Counted from the stretch's first letter, positions 47,516 through 59,800 are shown. The stretch: 64,000 bases of DNA from Geosiphon pyriformis (GCA_016748015.1 JAAOMT010000507.1:42178-106177), one strand, 5' to 3'. Notes: generated by a model not told the origin, from the sequence alone. Translations and numbers: made by a program.

Positions 47516-48657
47516 AAAGATTTTACTGGTTTATTTAGCTTGAAAAAGATTTAATAAATTTATGCGTTTCACTTTTAAAAATAAAAATTTCAAAACTTGT
47601 TTAGTTTTCACAACATTACCAAATTAAAATTTATTAATACATGATTATTATTAAAATTAAGTAGATAGGATCAAGAATATTTAGCCTCTTACCTTTTTAA
47701 GGATCTCAATTGAAATATTTTTCATTCGGGAGGGGGTAGAAGAAACAAGAGGAATATTGTATTTTTTGAAATCTATCAATAATTATTCATTTTAAAGATT
47801 TTAAATTTATGAATTAACTTGATTCTGGTAGCATATATGCGTTATAATTTTAATCTTTCCCTGATTGTAATATTCAGAATTGAAATACGATAACCGTCAA
47901 GATCGAAAAAAGTTGTTAGCTCTCTTATTTCAGATTGCTTAAATGAAAATATAAAAAAGAAATTAGTTATATTTCAGTTTTTAATTTTTCGTTAGGTACT
48001 AGATTAAGAATAGAATAGAGTGATTTTCCATTTCTGAAAACAAAATCAAGCATTATAAAAATTTACGTTTGTTTGTATGCTAAATCAAAAAGATATCATA
48101 TCACTTCTTCACACTTTGCTTAAAAAGATAAACTTAGGCAAACAAACAAAGAATCTAACGTTTTTTGTTTAGCATATCTGCTCTCTTTCAAAGGTTAATA
48201 AATGAACTGCCTAATTCAATTTTCGAGCCTTGTCAACATTTTCCTTTATTAAATGTAGTGACGTTGAGAAAATTAATTAACTTTACTTGACTATTAAAAA
48301 ACAATTAGTTCACCTGGTTGAATTATTTCAGTTGGATGAATTCCACAGTAGAAGAAAATAAAAAAAAACAATCAATAACAAAGTTGATTGGAACCTATTT
48401 TTTTTTTAAGTAGTGATTTATTCGTGTAATATCAAAATTTAGTAGCTGTTAAGTGATACGATTCATATTTGATAGCTTGATAAGAGTGGTTTTATGAAAC
48501 TAAATGCCATATTGAACCATACTATAAATATGCTTTTTAATTTATTTGAAGCCAAATCTCTGATGACATGATCCATGTGTTTTCATCACTATTTAATAAA
48601 TATTTTGAATTATTTAATTGGAAATAAAATGTGAATTAATGATTTTTATCTGATAAC
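47516..48657. other. Intergenic, no gene recognised
   Basis: AT-rich spacer; nothing supported beyond loosely similar inverted segments near 48,064-48,180. Confidence 0.4.
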
Positions 48658-48699
48658 AACAACAACAACAATGATAATAATAATAATAATAATAATAAT

Positions 48700-48781
<82 letters not shown>
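48658..48781. repeat. ATA trinucleotide microsatellite
   Basis: Starts as (AAC)n and continues as about 110 bp of (ATA)n with two ATTATA interruptions. The 69-codon poly-Tyr frame through it is an artefact. Confidence 0.95.
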
Positions 48782-48783
<2 letters not shown>

Positions 48784-49047
48784 GTGATGTGATGTGAGTT
48801 TTTAGAATTTCATATTTTATCAAGTAAATTAGCCTTAAGAAAAAATATCAATGTTAAAAATTTTATTATGAATATAGCTTCCCATAAATCCAATTTGAAA
48901 AAATTAGTATTTGAGCCATGTATTTGGATATTCATATTACTATCATAATTCGAGGCAAAGGTATTGGCCGATTCAGCATCAGAAAAAGAAAATCTTGGTT
49001 GTAAAATTGGGAAACCTTGATTGTTTGTGAATTGTAGAAGGCTGGTT

Positions 49048-49346
49048 TCAAATAAGTCTTATACAAAGTGTGGTGTTATCAATAAGGCTTTTCAAATTTG
49101 GTTGATCATCGATTATTTGAGAAAATCTCTTCATCCTCACTATTTTTCGTTTTGGCTCCCAAACATCCGACGACGACGGAGGTTTATTTGAGAATAAACT
49201 TTCACTATCAATTAGAATGAAACCATTGGACAAATTTTTGTTTGGAGATGTTGGTTTATCTAATAAAATGCTACCTCCATTTTCAAATAAAACAAAATTC
49301 CACCAATGTCATTTCCAAAATTTTGAACTGGTTTGGCCTGAACCAT
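49048..49346 (-). pseudogene. Unrecognised gene remnant with a frame break
   Basis: A minus-strand frame ending at 49048 has gene-like composition (for example SSSDVWEPKRKIVRMKRF). A second frame beginning at the ATG at 49346 (MVQAKPVQNFGND) runs into it but is out of register; reading across about 49,270-49,285 with a frame change would make one protein. A possible intron acceptor (TTTCTAG) precedes the ATG. The family is unknown. It may be a broken gene or the last exon of an undetected gene. Confidence 0.25.
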
Positions 49347-52139
49347 TGACTAGAAATTATACAATATAAGCAATGAGAGCTGAAATAAATAGGGTTTCAA
49401 AAATAAATTCGTCATTTAAATTTTTTTGAAATTAAAGTCAATTGTGAATAAGACAAGAAAGATGAACAGAATATTTCGAAGGTTGATAATCAAAAATTTC
49501 GAACTCGTCGTTGCTTCAAAGATCAATAAATATTTAAAGATCTATGCATAGAAGTCAAATCATGATAATATTTGTATTAAAATTGTTTGTCTTTGCACAA
49601 TTAAACGGTGGAAATAAATTACTCAACGACTATTGAGTTTATAACTAATGTAGGTAACTTCTGAATGAAAAAAAGCTTATCGCAATTCATCTTATCCGTA
49701 AAAGGTTTGTTGGGAAAAATTCTCAACATTATATTAGGAGTTGATTGATAAAATTTTATTCCTTATCTTAAAAATTGAATGGAAATTTTATTTATGTTAA
49801 TGAATCTTTTATCACTGTTTGAATTAATGTTGTTACTCGATACCACCTTTTTAATCAATAAATAAATGAAATAGAAATAAATATAAATATTATAAATTCG
49901 AAAAGTTTTGAATGAATTAAATAAACCATTTTAATTTTAAAAAATTGATTTTATTATCAAAAAAATTAGTTTCCAATAAATTCTCCAAATAATAATTTTT
50001 ATTTTAAAAAATAATTTAAATGTTATAAATATTGTTTTGAGAATATAAATATATTTAAATAATATTTATAGCCTAGAGTTGCTTTAAATATTGTTCAATT
50101 ATCCAAGATTCATGTGAAAAATGATATTATTTTGAGTTTTACGTTTCTCTCAAATTTTGAAAAACTTTTTGCGAGTAAAAAAAAGTAAAAGAAAAAAACT
50201 TGATTATATAAACTTTATTTGCTGATCAGCAGTATTTAATATACTGATTAACTTTTTCAATCTCCAAAGGTACCCAGGTAAGATTGATCTTCACTTATTG
50301 ATGATCTATATTTTTGAGGTTAATACATATGTACTTCTTTCGAACAACCAATTCATCAGCTGATTGAAAAAGTTAAAGAGCTAAATTCCGTCATTTATCA
50401 ATCATTAAATTCGATCAAAAGATCATAAATTTATTTTCAATCTTGGCATTGATTCATCATAAAACTCAGAAACAAACTGCGAATTTAACCCAGAAATCTG
50501 AAAGCTTATTGTGGTGAAACAAACTCTTACTAAATGATATACACCACTCAAACTTTTCCTTTTTTCTTTTCAAAGATTCAATTTCTTGAGATTCATGAAA
50601 CTTTTAGAATCTTAGAAAAAGATAATTTGGTCCTTAACAATAAATCAAAGCAAATGATTAAAGCCGATTAAAACTTTAAACATAAGCTTTATTCACTATT
50701 GACTTGTATTGATGATTATTAACTAAAATATACAAAAAATGAGATTTATTAATGTTGTGGATAATAAATATTTTTTTTTAAAAAATACAAAAAATTCATT
50801 CTTATTGATAAAGTTGTAAAAATTGAAAAATATCATAAATAATAGTTATATTTAAAATTATATATAATTAATAATTTGCTTAATAAAACATTTTTTTTGT
50901 TCATGTTTTAAGTGTGATTTTTAAAAATTGATAATTAATTATAATCAATTAAAATAATTGCAATAATTATAGAAAGTTACAAAACTTTGTAAAAAAATCA
51001 AAGAATAATAATATGACTAAAATTTTATTAAATAACATATAATATTAATTAATTAAAAGAATGATTAATTGAAAAAATAATTAATATTTGTTTAGACATT
51101 GCTTAAGAGGAGGTATATTTTGCTGCACACATTTAATTTGATTGAAATGGTAGAATTTCTTGATTTTAAAAAACATATTATATGCAATATAAAAGCTCTT
51201 TTTTTAAAAAATATTTGTTGTTTACACTTTTGGATCCCAATGATTTGGGAATATGGGATTTGCAAGACATGTTAACAATCAATTAAGAGTATGCCAAGTC
51301 ACTTTAATGGATAATCAAATTATTAGATTCCCAGTCGATGGTCGGAATGTGATTCTTGATCCATTTTATTAACGTTTATACTCGTGGTTTAATAATTTCT
51401 TGTTTACATGTTTTTAAGATTCGATCATATGGTGTGCTTCCAAAACCTTGCACATATTCTCGTCAGATAAATTCAATTTTAAAGGCAGTATAGGATTAAG
51501 AAATAAACTTAATGAATTGGGGGCTATTAGTAGAGCAAGCAACTCATCCAATAACAATATAAAAAAAAATATTTCCTTTTTTACACTTCTACAATTTGTT
51601 TATTAATTTTCTCTTTTGTACAATTTTCTTTGTGTGGTTCTATCATAATTCTTTTTTTTTAATACTCATTGCCCAAGAAATAAAATGTCAAACGCCTTTG
51701 TTCAAAGTTCAACCGTTAAAAAATAAGTCTTATAACTTTTTCCAGTATTTATATTTCAACTCGAGTTTTCCCAAAAATCTGTTTCTAATTCGGATAACTA
51801 ACAAAGAAATAAATTTAATCTTAATGCTATTAAACTTGGTAAATGCACACCAGACAATCATGAAACTCAGATAGCACAACAATGTGCACCAACACATCAT
51901 CGTTCATTGTAGTCATGTAAGTTATTGTATCACACTATTATTATTTGAACTCAAAATGTGCCTATAGAGGATTAAACCTTACATATTCTTGGGAAACCAA
52001 CAAATTGATGATCTTATTTTTGAAAAAGGTAAACTGGCTGTCTTTAACTCAAAGCATAAGAACACAGAGTCCAGGACTCAAAAAAACAGTCTCATACATA
52101 CGACGACGACGACGACGAATAAGAAGAAAGATTGTGTGA
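49347..52139. other. Intergenic, no convincing gene
   Basis: AT-rich DNA. A 15-bp inverted repeat (TTAACTTTTTCAATC at 50248-50262 and its complement at 50362-50376) flanks about 100 bp. An ORF at 51596-51874 and a short (ACG)n run at about 52,098-52,119 lead into the first Fanzor relic; the ORF has no domain I recognise. Confidence 0.4.
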
Positions 52140-52515
52140 CTGCAGAGTGAAATCCACAGAAAGGCGATCGTTTTTTCACTCGCAAATTTGATGAAATTAT
52201 TATCCCCGCCATTTTATAAAAATTCATAAGGCGAGAAAAATTACACGGAAGACTATTAGGAAAATGCGCTGCTAGGCATATTACCATTTTCCTTCAACAT
52301 CTTAATACTAATGTGCAGGAGTTAGGAGTGTGTGTTGTCATCCAAATGAGGCATATACAATAAAGACTTGTAGGTGATATGGTAACATAAAGAGCATCGG
52401 AAGAATCGCGGTACTGTAGTTGACAGAGATGAAAATGGCACTTGGGGATTTTCTTCCGAAATTGCTTTGATGGAGTTTTAATTATCATACAGGAAATAGT
52501 AATGTTACTTAGCAA
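52140..52515 (+). pseudogene. Fanzor (eukaryotic TnpB-like) relic, copy 1
   Basis: C-terminal part of an OMEGA-type RNA-guided nuclease, broken by stops and frameshifts. The segment from about 52,162 reads RFFTRKFDEIIIP, which is the strand leading to RuvC-II; the catalytic Glu that should follow is lost. Then HITIFLQHLNTNVQELGV (RuvC helix) and, after a frame change, NEAYTIKTCR. The zinc-ribbon half-site and RuvC-III follow at about 52,405-52,440 as GTVVDRDENGTWG, with the Asp kept but one zinc Cys replaced by Arg. It aligns with copy 2 in the same orientation 2.2 kb away. The N-terminus and RuvC-I are not visible. It is not functional. Confidence 0.65.
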
Positions 52516-54109
52516 TCCCTACCCCTATCTACTATTGATGATGAGTATTTCAAATTTGGTATCAAAAAAGTTTAAACAATTTAACATTCTGTCTTTGTGA
52601 TGCTGAGCGACTATAAGTGCATCATTGTATATTTTCTAATGTTGATAAAATTACACTTTTGTATTTTTAAATAATCAAAGTTCTTGATTATGGAGAAAAA
52701 GTAAACAATTGAACTCCAAAAATCTCTTATTTTTATTAAAGCGCACTTACAAAGCAGAAAAATATTTTGAAATTAGTTTTCAGTCAATTAATAATTATAA
52801 AAGTAGTTTCAACTTTTAAAAGAAAATTACAAGAAATTCGAAATTATTATTAAAGCAGAATTTAAAACAAATTGTTTTTAAAAAACGGACAATTTTTTTA
52901 ATCACAAGTTTTTTATTTTTATCGAAAAATGACAAGCAAATAAAAAAGTTTTTAAAAGAACAAAAGGTTATATTTATCATTTTGTCGTCCTATTTTGGTA
53001 AAATGATCTAATATTTAATAATTGTTTGTGTAATTTTTAAGATATGTAATTTCAATCAAACCTGAACAGGAAATATTAATAATAAATGCCACACCCAAAT
53101 TTAGATTGGAGTCTTGACCAAACTTAATGTTGATCGGCAACAGAAAATATTTTCTATTGTCATTAAATATCCCGATTTCGTAGCCTGCATAGATAGATTG
53201 TTGATCACTTTTCTGTGTAAACTTCTTTAAATTCCCATACCATAAAATTAGAAAACATGTCTTTTGGAAATATATTCAATGAAATTATGATTAATATTTA
53301 TAGAAAGCTATAAATTAAAAAAAATTACGATTAATTATTTATAATTAAAATTTTTTAAAAAAAGATAAGAAAATATTTTAATTAATTTTTCAATTTATAT
53401 ATTTCTTATTTTTTAATAAATTTGTTTATTAAAAATATTTGAAGTTATACTTTATATTTTAATTAAATTATTTTTTGTTTTTTTTAAAACATTATTATTA
53501 AGATAATATCTTTATTTATTTTTTTATAAAAATCATATGTTTAATAATTTAATAAATTTTGTTTCATAAAATTTAACAAATAATATTATTTACAATAAAT
53601 TTTTTACAATTAAAATGAATTACAATAATGTAGTAAAACAATTTATTATTTAATTGAATATACATCAACTTGGAAAAATTATTAAATTTAATTTAATTTA
53701 ATTTAATTTATAATGTGAATATTTTGTTTATATTTAATACATATGTAAAAAAAATTTTAAATAAAGTTTTGAATAAAGCAAAAAAAAATTTAATTAAAAT
53801 ATGTTTTTTTTAACACTTTTTTATTAATAATTAATAAGTGGGCATTAAATAATTTAAAATATTTCTAATAAATCAAATAAAAAATTGAATTTAATAAATT
53901 TAAAATATTGTAATTTATGGCTTCTTGTAAATTCTTTTAGGATTAAGCTATTTTGCAGCTTAATAATGTATATTGATAAAATGCTAGTAATGTTTATCAG
54001 GTTCAAAATTATGAAAATAAATACACCACCTTTTTCTCTTTCTTGAACTAACCTCTCAAAATGCTCCGCTATCAAGAAGCAAATATGTAACCTCAGGCGA
54101 CAAATCAAC
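52516..54109. other. AT-rich spacer between the two Fanzor relics
   Basis: About 1.6 kb, strongly AT-rich from 52.7 to 54.0 kb, with a (TTTAA)n run at about 53,686-53,711. No gene recognised. The 96-codon minus-strand ORF ending at 53854 overlaps relic sequence and is not supported. Confidence 0.5.
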
Positions 54110-54720
54110 TCCTCTCTCCTCAGCGATATCGGGTCAGGTATCAATTTTAGATGTAGACAAGATTGGCGATCATTCTATAGTTCGCATTTACAAGTACTTG
54201 GATGATCTCATTTGCGAAAAGGATAATCTATTAGCATCCTCCCCAAAACGTAAGAATAAATGGCCTGGGGACTTGATAAAGCAATTTTTCGAATGCGGTA
54301 AAAATTTATACCTCTACAAAGTGAAATTCAATGGAAATCAGTGAGATTCTTTACCCGGGAATTCGATACCATTATCATTCCTCTTTTTGAAGTGTCGGAT
54401 ATGGAATCCCAGACAAGAAAGATTACAAGAAAAATGCTTTGTTGAGCGCATTATCACTTTCGACAACACCTGATCAGCAAGGTCGAGGAATTAGGGGTTC
54501 GTCTTATTATCCAGAACAAAGCTTATAAATCTAAGGCTTGTATTTAATTTTTTAACATCAAAGAATTGATCCGAAGTGTACAATTGCCAGAATTGTGGGA
54601 GTATGATAGATAGAGATGAAAATGACGTCCGTGGGATCTTTTCTTCGGGCATTGGTTGATGGGGCCTTGGTCCTAGAGTGACAATATAGGAAATAATAGG
54701 CAATCCTTATTATTGATGTA
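54110..54720 (+). pseudogene. Fanzor (eukaryotic TnpB-like) relic, copy 2
   Basis: Longer and better kept than copy 1. It begins near ISGQVSILDVDKIGDHSIVRIYKYLDDLI (given in two parts: ISGQVSILDVDK, RIYKYLDDLI), the region after RuvC-I. After a frame change comes RFFTREFDTIIIPLFEVSDM at about 54,345-54,405 with the RuvC-II Glu in FEVSDM, then a stop, then HFRQHLISKVEELGVRLIIQ and KAYKSKAC (first zinc Cys). The second zinc half and RuvC-III read CQNCGSMIDRDENDVRG at about 54,580-54,630, again followed by a frameshift. The same order defines TnpB/Fanzor nucleases. The catalytic Glu and last Asp are present but the N-terminus with RuvC-I is absent and at least one stop and two frameshifts intervene. 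Confidence 0.75.
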
Positions 54721-55324
54721 TTATGATCAATCTGTTAATAAATAATTAATAGAGCACCATCTCAGAAAATAATATCAATTTGAAATGTCAAATATTGTAA
54801 TAATTATTTTTAGAAAACGAGAGAAGGCAATTTTCGTTTTTAAAAAATTTATTCAATATTGGTTAGTTTAGATATTTTTGGTAAAAACGCTAAAAGGTGG
54901 CTTTTAGGGTTCGTTTGTGAAAAAGAAAATATCGTAATTTGACTGGAAATCTTATCAAAGCCGCATTAAAAAAGTAGCATAGAAAGACAAAAACCTAACA
55001 CTTAATTGATTGTTCAGCTTTTCGTAATCCGTGTATTTTCCAAAAATAGAAAATTAAACTATTAGAAAATAGGTGTAACTTTATTTAGACATGTATTTTC
55101 TCCATTGACAGGAATTACACAGCCTCATTTCAGGTATTCTAGTTGGACTGATACATTGTGGCTGAGGAATCCAAAAACAAATTAATTCAAAACTCCTTAC
55201 AATTAATTTTTTTCATTTCTTATTGATAAACAAAAATGGCAGCGCATTATTACATGCTCTCATAGATTCGTGAACAATACGTTAAAATCAAAAAATAGAA
55301 AAATCGTTCAGTTGGCTTTCATGA
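54721..55324. other. Intergenic
   Basis: Spacer between the second Fanzor relic and the promoter of the secreted repeat protein; nothing recognised. Confidence 0.4.
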
Positions 55325-55361
55325 GACTCTCATAGAGACTCTCATAGAGTCTCTATGAGAG
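55325..55361. promoter_or_regulatory. Palindromic direct/inverted repeat upstream of the secreted repeat protein
   Basis: GACTCTCATAGA occurs twice in tandem (55325 and 55337), and the second copy is the left half of a perfect 11-bp inverted repeat, CTCTCATAGAG and CTCTATGAGAG, around a single T (55339-55361). It lies about 65 bp upstream of the TATA box. The symmetry suits a binding site for a dimeric regulator; a hairpin is also possible. Confidence 0.4.
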
Positions 55362-55427
55362 ATCAAGAGACAAACAAAAGAGAGGAAATTTTTTTTGGAA
55401 ACAGCGTGACTTTGCCGAGGAAAAAAA

Positions 55428-55438
55428 TATATAAAAAG
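55428..55438 (+). promoter_or_regulatory. TATA box of the secreted repeat protein gene
   Basis: TATATAAAAAG, about 172 bp upstream of the ATG at 55610. It predicts transcription starting near 55,460 and a leader of about 150 nt. Confidence 0.5.
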
Positions 55439-55609
55439 ATGGGGAGGGCTTCAGAAAAGATCATTGCTCCAAATCTCAAGTCTTCTATCCAAAAAATTTA
55501 GCAAATTTGATCTTATCAAATTGTTTCCACAATTCAAAGAAAAAATCCATTTTAAAAGCTTCCAATTTTTGATCCCAACTTCTATATTTTTATAATTTTA
55601 TTTTCAAAA

Positions 55610-56821
55610 ATGGCACCAAAATTCATCGCTTTATCTGCTTTGGCATATGCCACTCTTATTTCTTTTGTTCTTTCTGCTAATGCTGATCGAAATGTCAACG
55701 ATAAACGTGGTAGTGGAAATGGTAACAATAATGGCAACGGAAACAATGGTTCATTCAATGGTAACGGTAATGGAAACAACAATCAGGGATCATTAAATGG
55801 CAACAATAATGGCAATGGAAACAATGGTTCATTCAATGGTAACGGTAATGGAAATAACAATTTGGGTTGGTTTAATGGAAATGCTAACGGAAATTTCAAC
55901 GATGGTTCATTCAATGGTAACGGTAATGGAAACAATAATTGGGGTTGGTTCAATGGAAATTCCAATGGAAATTTCAACCATAAACGTAGTAACGGAAATG
56001 GTAACAATAATGGCAACGGAAACAATGGTTCATTCAATGGCAACGGTAATGGAAACAACAATCAGGGATCATTAAATGGCAACAATAATGGCAATGGAAA
56101 CAACGGTTCATTCAATGGTAACGCTAATGGAAACAACAACCAGGGTTGGTTTAACGGAAATGCCAACGGAAATTTCAATGGTGGTTCATTCAATGGTAAC
56201 GGTAATGGAAACAACAATTTGGGTTGGTTCAATGGAAATTCCAATGGAAATTTCAACCATAAACGTAGTAGCGGAAATGGTAACAATAATGGCAACGGAA
56301 ACAATGGTTCATTCAATGGCAACGGTAATGGAAACAACAATCAGGGATCATTAAATGGCAACAATAATGGCAATGGAAACAACGGTTCATTCAATGGTAA
56401 CGCTAATGGAAACAACAACCAGGGTTGGTTTAACGGAAATGCCAACGGAAATTTCAATGGTGGTTCATTCAATGGTAACGGTAATGGAAACAACAATTTG
56501 GGTTGGTTCAATGGAAATTCCAATGGAAATTTCAACCATAAACGTAGTAGCGGAAATGGTAACAATAATGGCAACGGAAACAATGGTTCATTCAATGGCA
56601 ACGGTAATGGAAACAACAACCAGGGATCATTAAATGGCAACAATAATGGAAATGGAAACAATGGTTCATTCAATGGTAACGGTAATGGAAACAACAACCA
56701 GGGTTGGTTTAACGGAAATGCCAACGGAAATTTCAACGATGGTTCATTCAATGGTAACGGTAATGGAAACAACAATTGGGGTTGGTTCAATGGAAATTCC
56801 AATGGAAATTTCAACCACTAA
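55610..56821 (+). CDS. Secreted Asn/Gly-rich protein with four Kex2-bounded 93-aa repeats, 403 aa
   Basis: Residues 1-25 form a clear signal peptide (MAPKFIALSALAYATLISFV, cleavage after about SANA). A short pro-segment ends NDKR. Then come four near-identical repeats of 93 aa (279 bp), the first three ending NFNHKR and the last ending NFNH at the stop. Lys-Arg is the cleavage signal of the Golgi protease Kex2, so processing should release four almost equal peptides of about 91 aa. Each repeat is built from NGNGN-type units with GSFNG, GSLNG and GWFNG inserts; Asn and Gly dominate, with regular Trp/Phe. This is the layout of fungal Kex2-processed repeat proteins, some of which give pheromones, cyclic peptides or surface proteins such as repellents. 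No Cys is present. The start is fixed by the signal peptide. A strong upstream TATA and palindrome suggest regulated expression. Confidence 0.85.
   Translation: MAPKFIALSALAYATLISFVLSANADRNVNDKRGSGNGNNNGNGNNGSFNGNGNGNNNQGSLNGNNNGNGNNGSFNGNGNGNNNLGWFNGNANGNFNDGSFNGNGNGNNNWGWFNGNSNGNFNHKRSNGNGNNNGNGNNGSFNGNGNGNNNQGSLNGNNNGNGNNGSFNGNANGNNNQGWFNGNANGNFNGGSFNGNGNGNNNLGWFNGNSNGNFNHKRSSGNGNNNGNGNNGSFNGNGNGNNNQGSLNGNNNGNGNNGSFNGNANGNNNQGWFNGNANGNFNGGSFNGNGNGNNNLGWFNGNSNGNFNHKRSSGNGNNNGNGNNGSFNGNGNGNNNQGSLNGNNNGNGNNGSFNGNGNGNNNQGWFNGNANGNFNDGSFNGNGNGNNNWGWFNGNSNGNFNH
55714..56818 (+). repeat. Tandem 279-bp coding repeat, four copies
   Basis: Four head-to-tail units with a period of 279 bp (93 codons). 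Because the period is a multiple of three, long frames also appear in the other frames, including open antisense frames of 92 and 157 codons; these are shadows. Confidence 0.9.
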
Positions 56822-59800
56822 TTGGATTCAAAAGAAACATTTTGGTACCATAAAAATATATAGGACAATCCAGGACAATAATTATTTGCATTTTTTTCAT
56901 GTTCCTTGTACTTAATTACGATCTTCAGACAAAAACATCAATTTGATTAGATTATAGAAAAAATCATGGGATTATTTAACAACATTATTTTATCAATAGC
57001 TATTTAAATCTTGAAGTTCCCTAACTATCAAAATTCAAAAAAGCCCTTTATATTGTCGCAATTGAAGACCTAACTTTGTGGTCACAATGCAGTTAGGAAT
57101 TTACCATTATCAAAAACTTAAACCTCGTAGCCCATGATCCCAAGATGGAAACTTATTTTGCTACTCTTATTAATAATAATAAATTGTGAGTGATATATTT
57201 TATGTGATAACAAATTGGCAAGTAAATGGTTTTGTTGAATGATCGAATTAAATATGTTGATTAGATGGAAAACAGCATATATATACACAGCTGGTTCATT
57301 CCTATTGCGATTGTACAGCTCTGGGAAAACTAATCAAATTGACTATAGAACATAAGCATCTTTTAAGCTTTTAATATATTTAAATAAAAATAGTATCTAA
57401 TATAATATTAAAATTTCGAATTTGAATTAAAAATTATAATAATATTTTTATTTATTAGCTTTGATAAATGGTGATTTCACTATCTATTTATATAAAATCT
57501 TTAATTAGTCTTACAATAGAAGTAGATTATGTGTTATTTACATATAACCAGCCACCTAGGCTCGTCAAGACAACATTAACTTAAAATCTACTATATATAT
57601 CAGCAGCAATCTCATAAAGAAACAAATACAACATTAACAGCTTTCATCAGATCCATGAAACTCAAGTGATCTAACAATAGATTTTTTTATAATATTTTTG
57701 TTTCGAAGTGCCCAATCTGAAAAATCTGAGATTACATGAGTAGTAAAGTATGTACATCCAGGGATGGAACACTGGATCGAAACCAAATGCGATTGTGATA
57801 TGCAGCATTATTACATTCATCATTTAGAAATTTCAAATTGAAATATATTTTTTCTTTCCAATTTTAAACTTTAATCTGTTTTTTGAGAATTACTTTATTT
57901 TTCTTTATGCCAAATTTTCAAATATTAATAAGATCTATCTTTTGAAATTATTTTTTGGGGCCAATTATCTCGAAAAATTATGGAAATAGGAGTGATATAG
58001 GAGTCATATTTATCCTCTTAAAGCCAATTATCTTTTAATGACATATAAAAATTCAAGTAATGCAACTGGGACAGAAATGCAGTTCCAATTTAAAATAGTT
58101 TTCTACTTTTTATGATAATTTTTTTAAGAAACCGATTTAATCCTTTAATCCTATTTAAGTAAATACTTTCTTGAATTTTTATCATAAAATTTAATAAAAA
58201 GCAAATGAATTTCTTTCATAATATTTCAAACTTTAGTTTAATTCAAATACGGGGATAGCAGCAAAATTAGTTTTTGTAACGTTTTGATATTATTATTATT
58301 ATGGGATTAAATGGTTTTTAACTTAAGAAATCATATGTCTAATAGAATTAATCGAATATAACCAATTTGATTAATGCATTAGATTAAAGTGGCATTTAAA
58401 TATATAAAAAAGATAACTTAGCAAGATTTAATTCAAGACTAAAGTGTTTTTCAACCAAGATTAGCATATAAAGCAATTTCTCCTTGTAATTAATTAAATT
58501 AGGACTGTGAAAAAATAATTACTGTTCAGTCTTTATAAAAGCAAAAAATGAAATAATGGCCTGGTTTGAAAGACCTAAAAATAATAAATTACTTTTCATC
58601 AATAAGACTATTTAGATATCATGAGTTAAGGAAATTGAATTCAAATAAAAATTAAATTTTCAAGCAACTACATATAATTGCTTTTATGCTGATCAAAATA
58701 TATTTGTTTTGGAATTTAAGCAATTGTTATTATATATATAAATATTATAAAAATTAATAAGTAAATAATATTCACATTTTTTAAAACATTTGGTAATTAA
58801 TTATTATTGTTTTTAGATTTGCAATTGATAAAAATAATTATATATATTAATTGGTTTCATTATAATATTGTTTACTCTATTGTGTTATAAGAATATGTTT
58901 CTTTAAAATAAAATTATATATAAGTCAAGAAGATAAGTTGAAATTATTTTACTCTTGTCTCCATAATTCTTTCTTCGTTTCGAGAAAATTGACCTTTATT
59001 ACAACTACAATATGTCACGATGATCCCATCTTGTTCGGAAACGAATATTTTGTCAACCAAATGAATCAATTTGGTATACCATTTAATTATATATTCCCCA
59101 AATTTAGAATCTTTATTATGGCAAGGTTTAAATTCAAATATAGCTATTACAGTCCTTATAAAAAAATATGATGGAATAATCGCTATCAAGTTTAATTACC
59201 TTTGATACTTATGAAAATTATCTTATTTAAATGGATTAAAATTCTCATGAAATTCTAAAAATAATAATAATAAAGTGACATGCTCTGCGAATATTTTCCC
59301 ATTGCCAATTCTTTTGTATTCATTGTCCAATTCCTATTTTTATTTTGTATCTGCTGCTTAAAATGAAATCCTCAACAAAAAATATTTGTTTATGCTATTT
59401 ACCTAATTATATTTCTATTTAATTAAAGAAGATATCATCATTGGAAATCATCCCTTATTATCTTATTATTGCTAATCGTCTTGTTGCTATTTTCAATAAA
59501 GAATAAATCTGCTTTATATATCACTTCTTATATTATTTACCGATTTCAAAGAACTTTATAATCCTAAATTTTAACTCAACTTGAAAAAACGGTTTCAATT
59601 CCGATTTAGACTAAGAAAAGTTTGCTTTAAAATATATAACTAGTATCTATAGTTTTATTTCTTTATCCATCTATCTTTATGCCAAAAATTTTAGTTACTA
59701 AGAGTTTTTCACTCTGAATTGATTATCCAGAGGCTTGGACATATTTATAAAATACCGGCGTTCCAGATAATCATTCTAGCCGCCGGTCTACACAGATTGG

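Noticed and set aside
48614-48823. Poly-Tyr ORF
   Set aside because: Artefact of the ATA microsatellite.
55783-56814. Long antisense and alternative-frame ORFs (92-157 codons) in the repeat gene
   Set aside because: They follow from the 279-bp period and biased codons; only the plus frame has a signal peptide and Kex2 sites.
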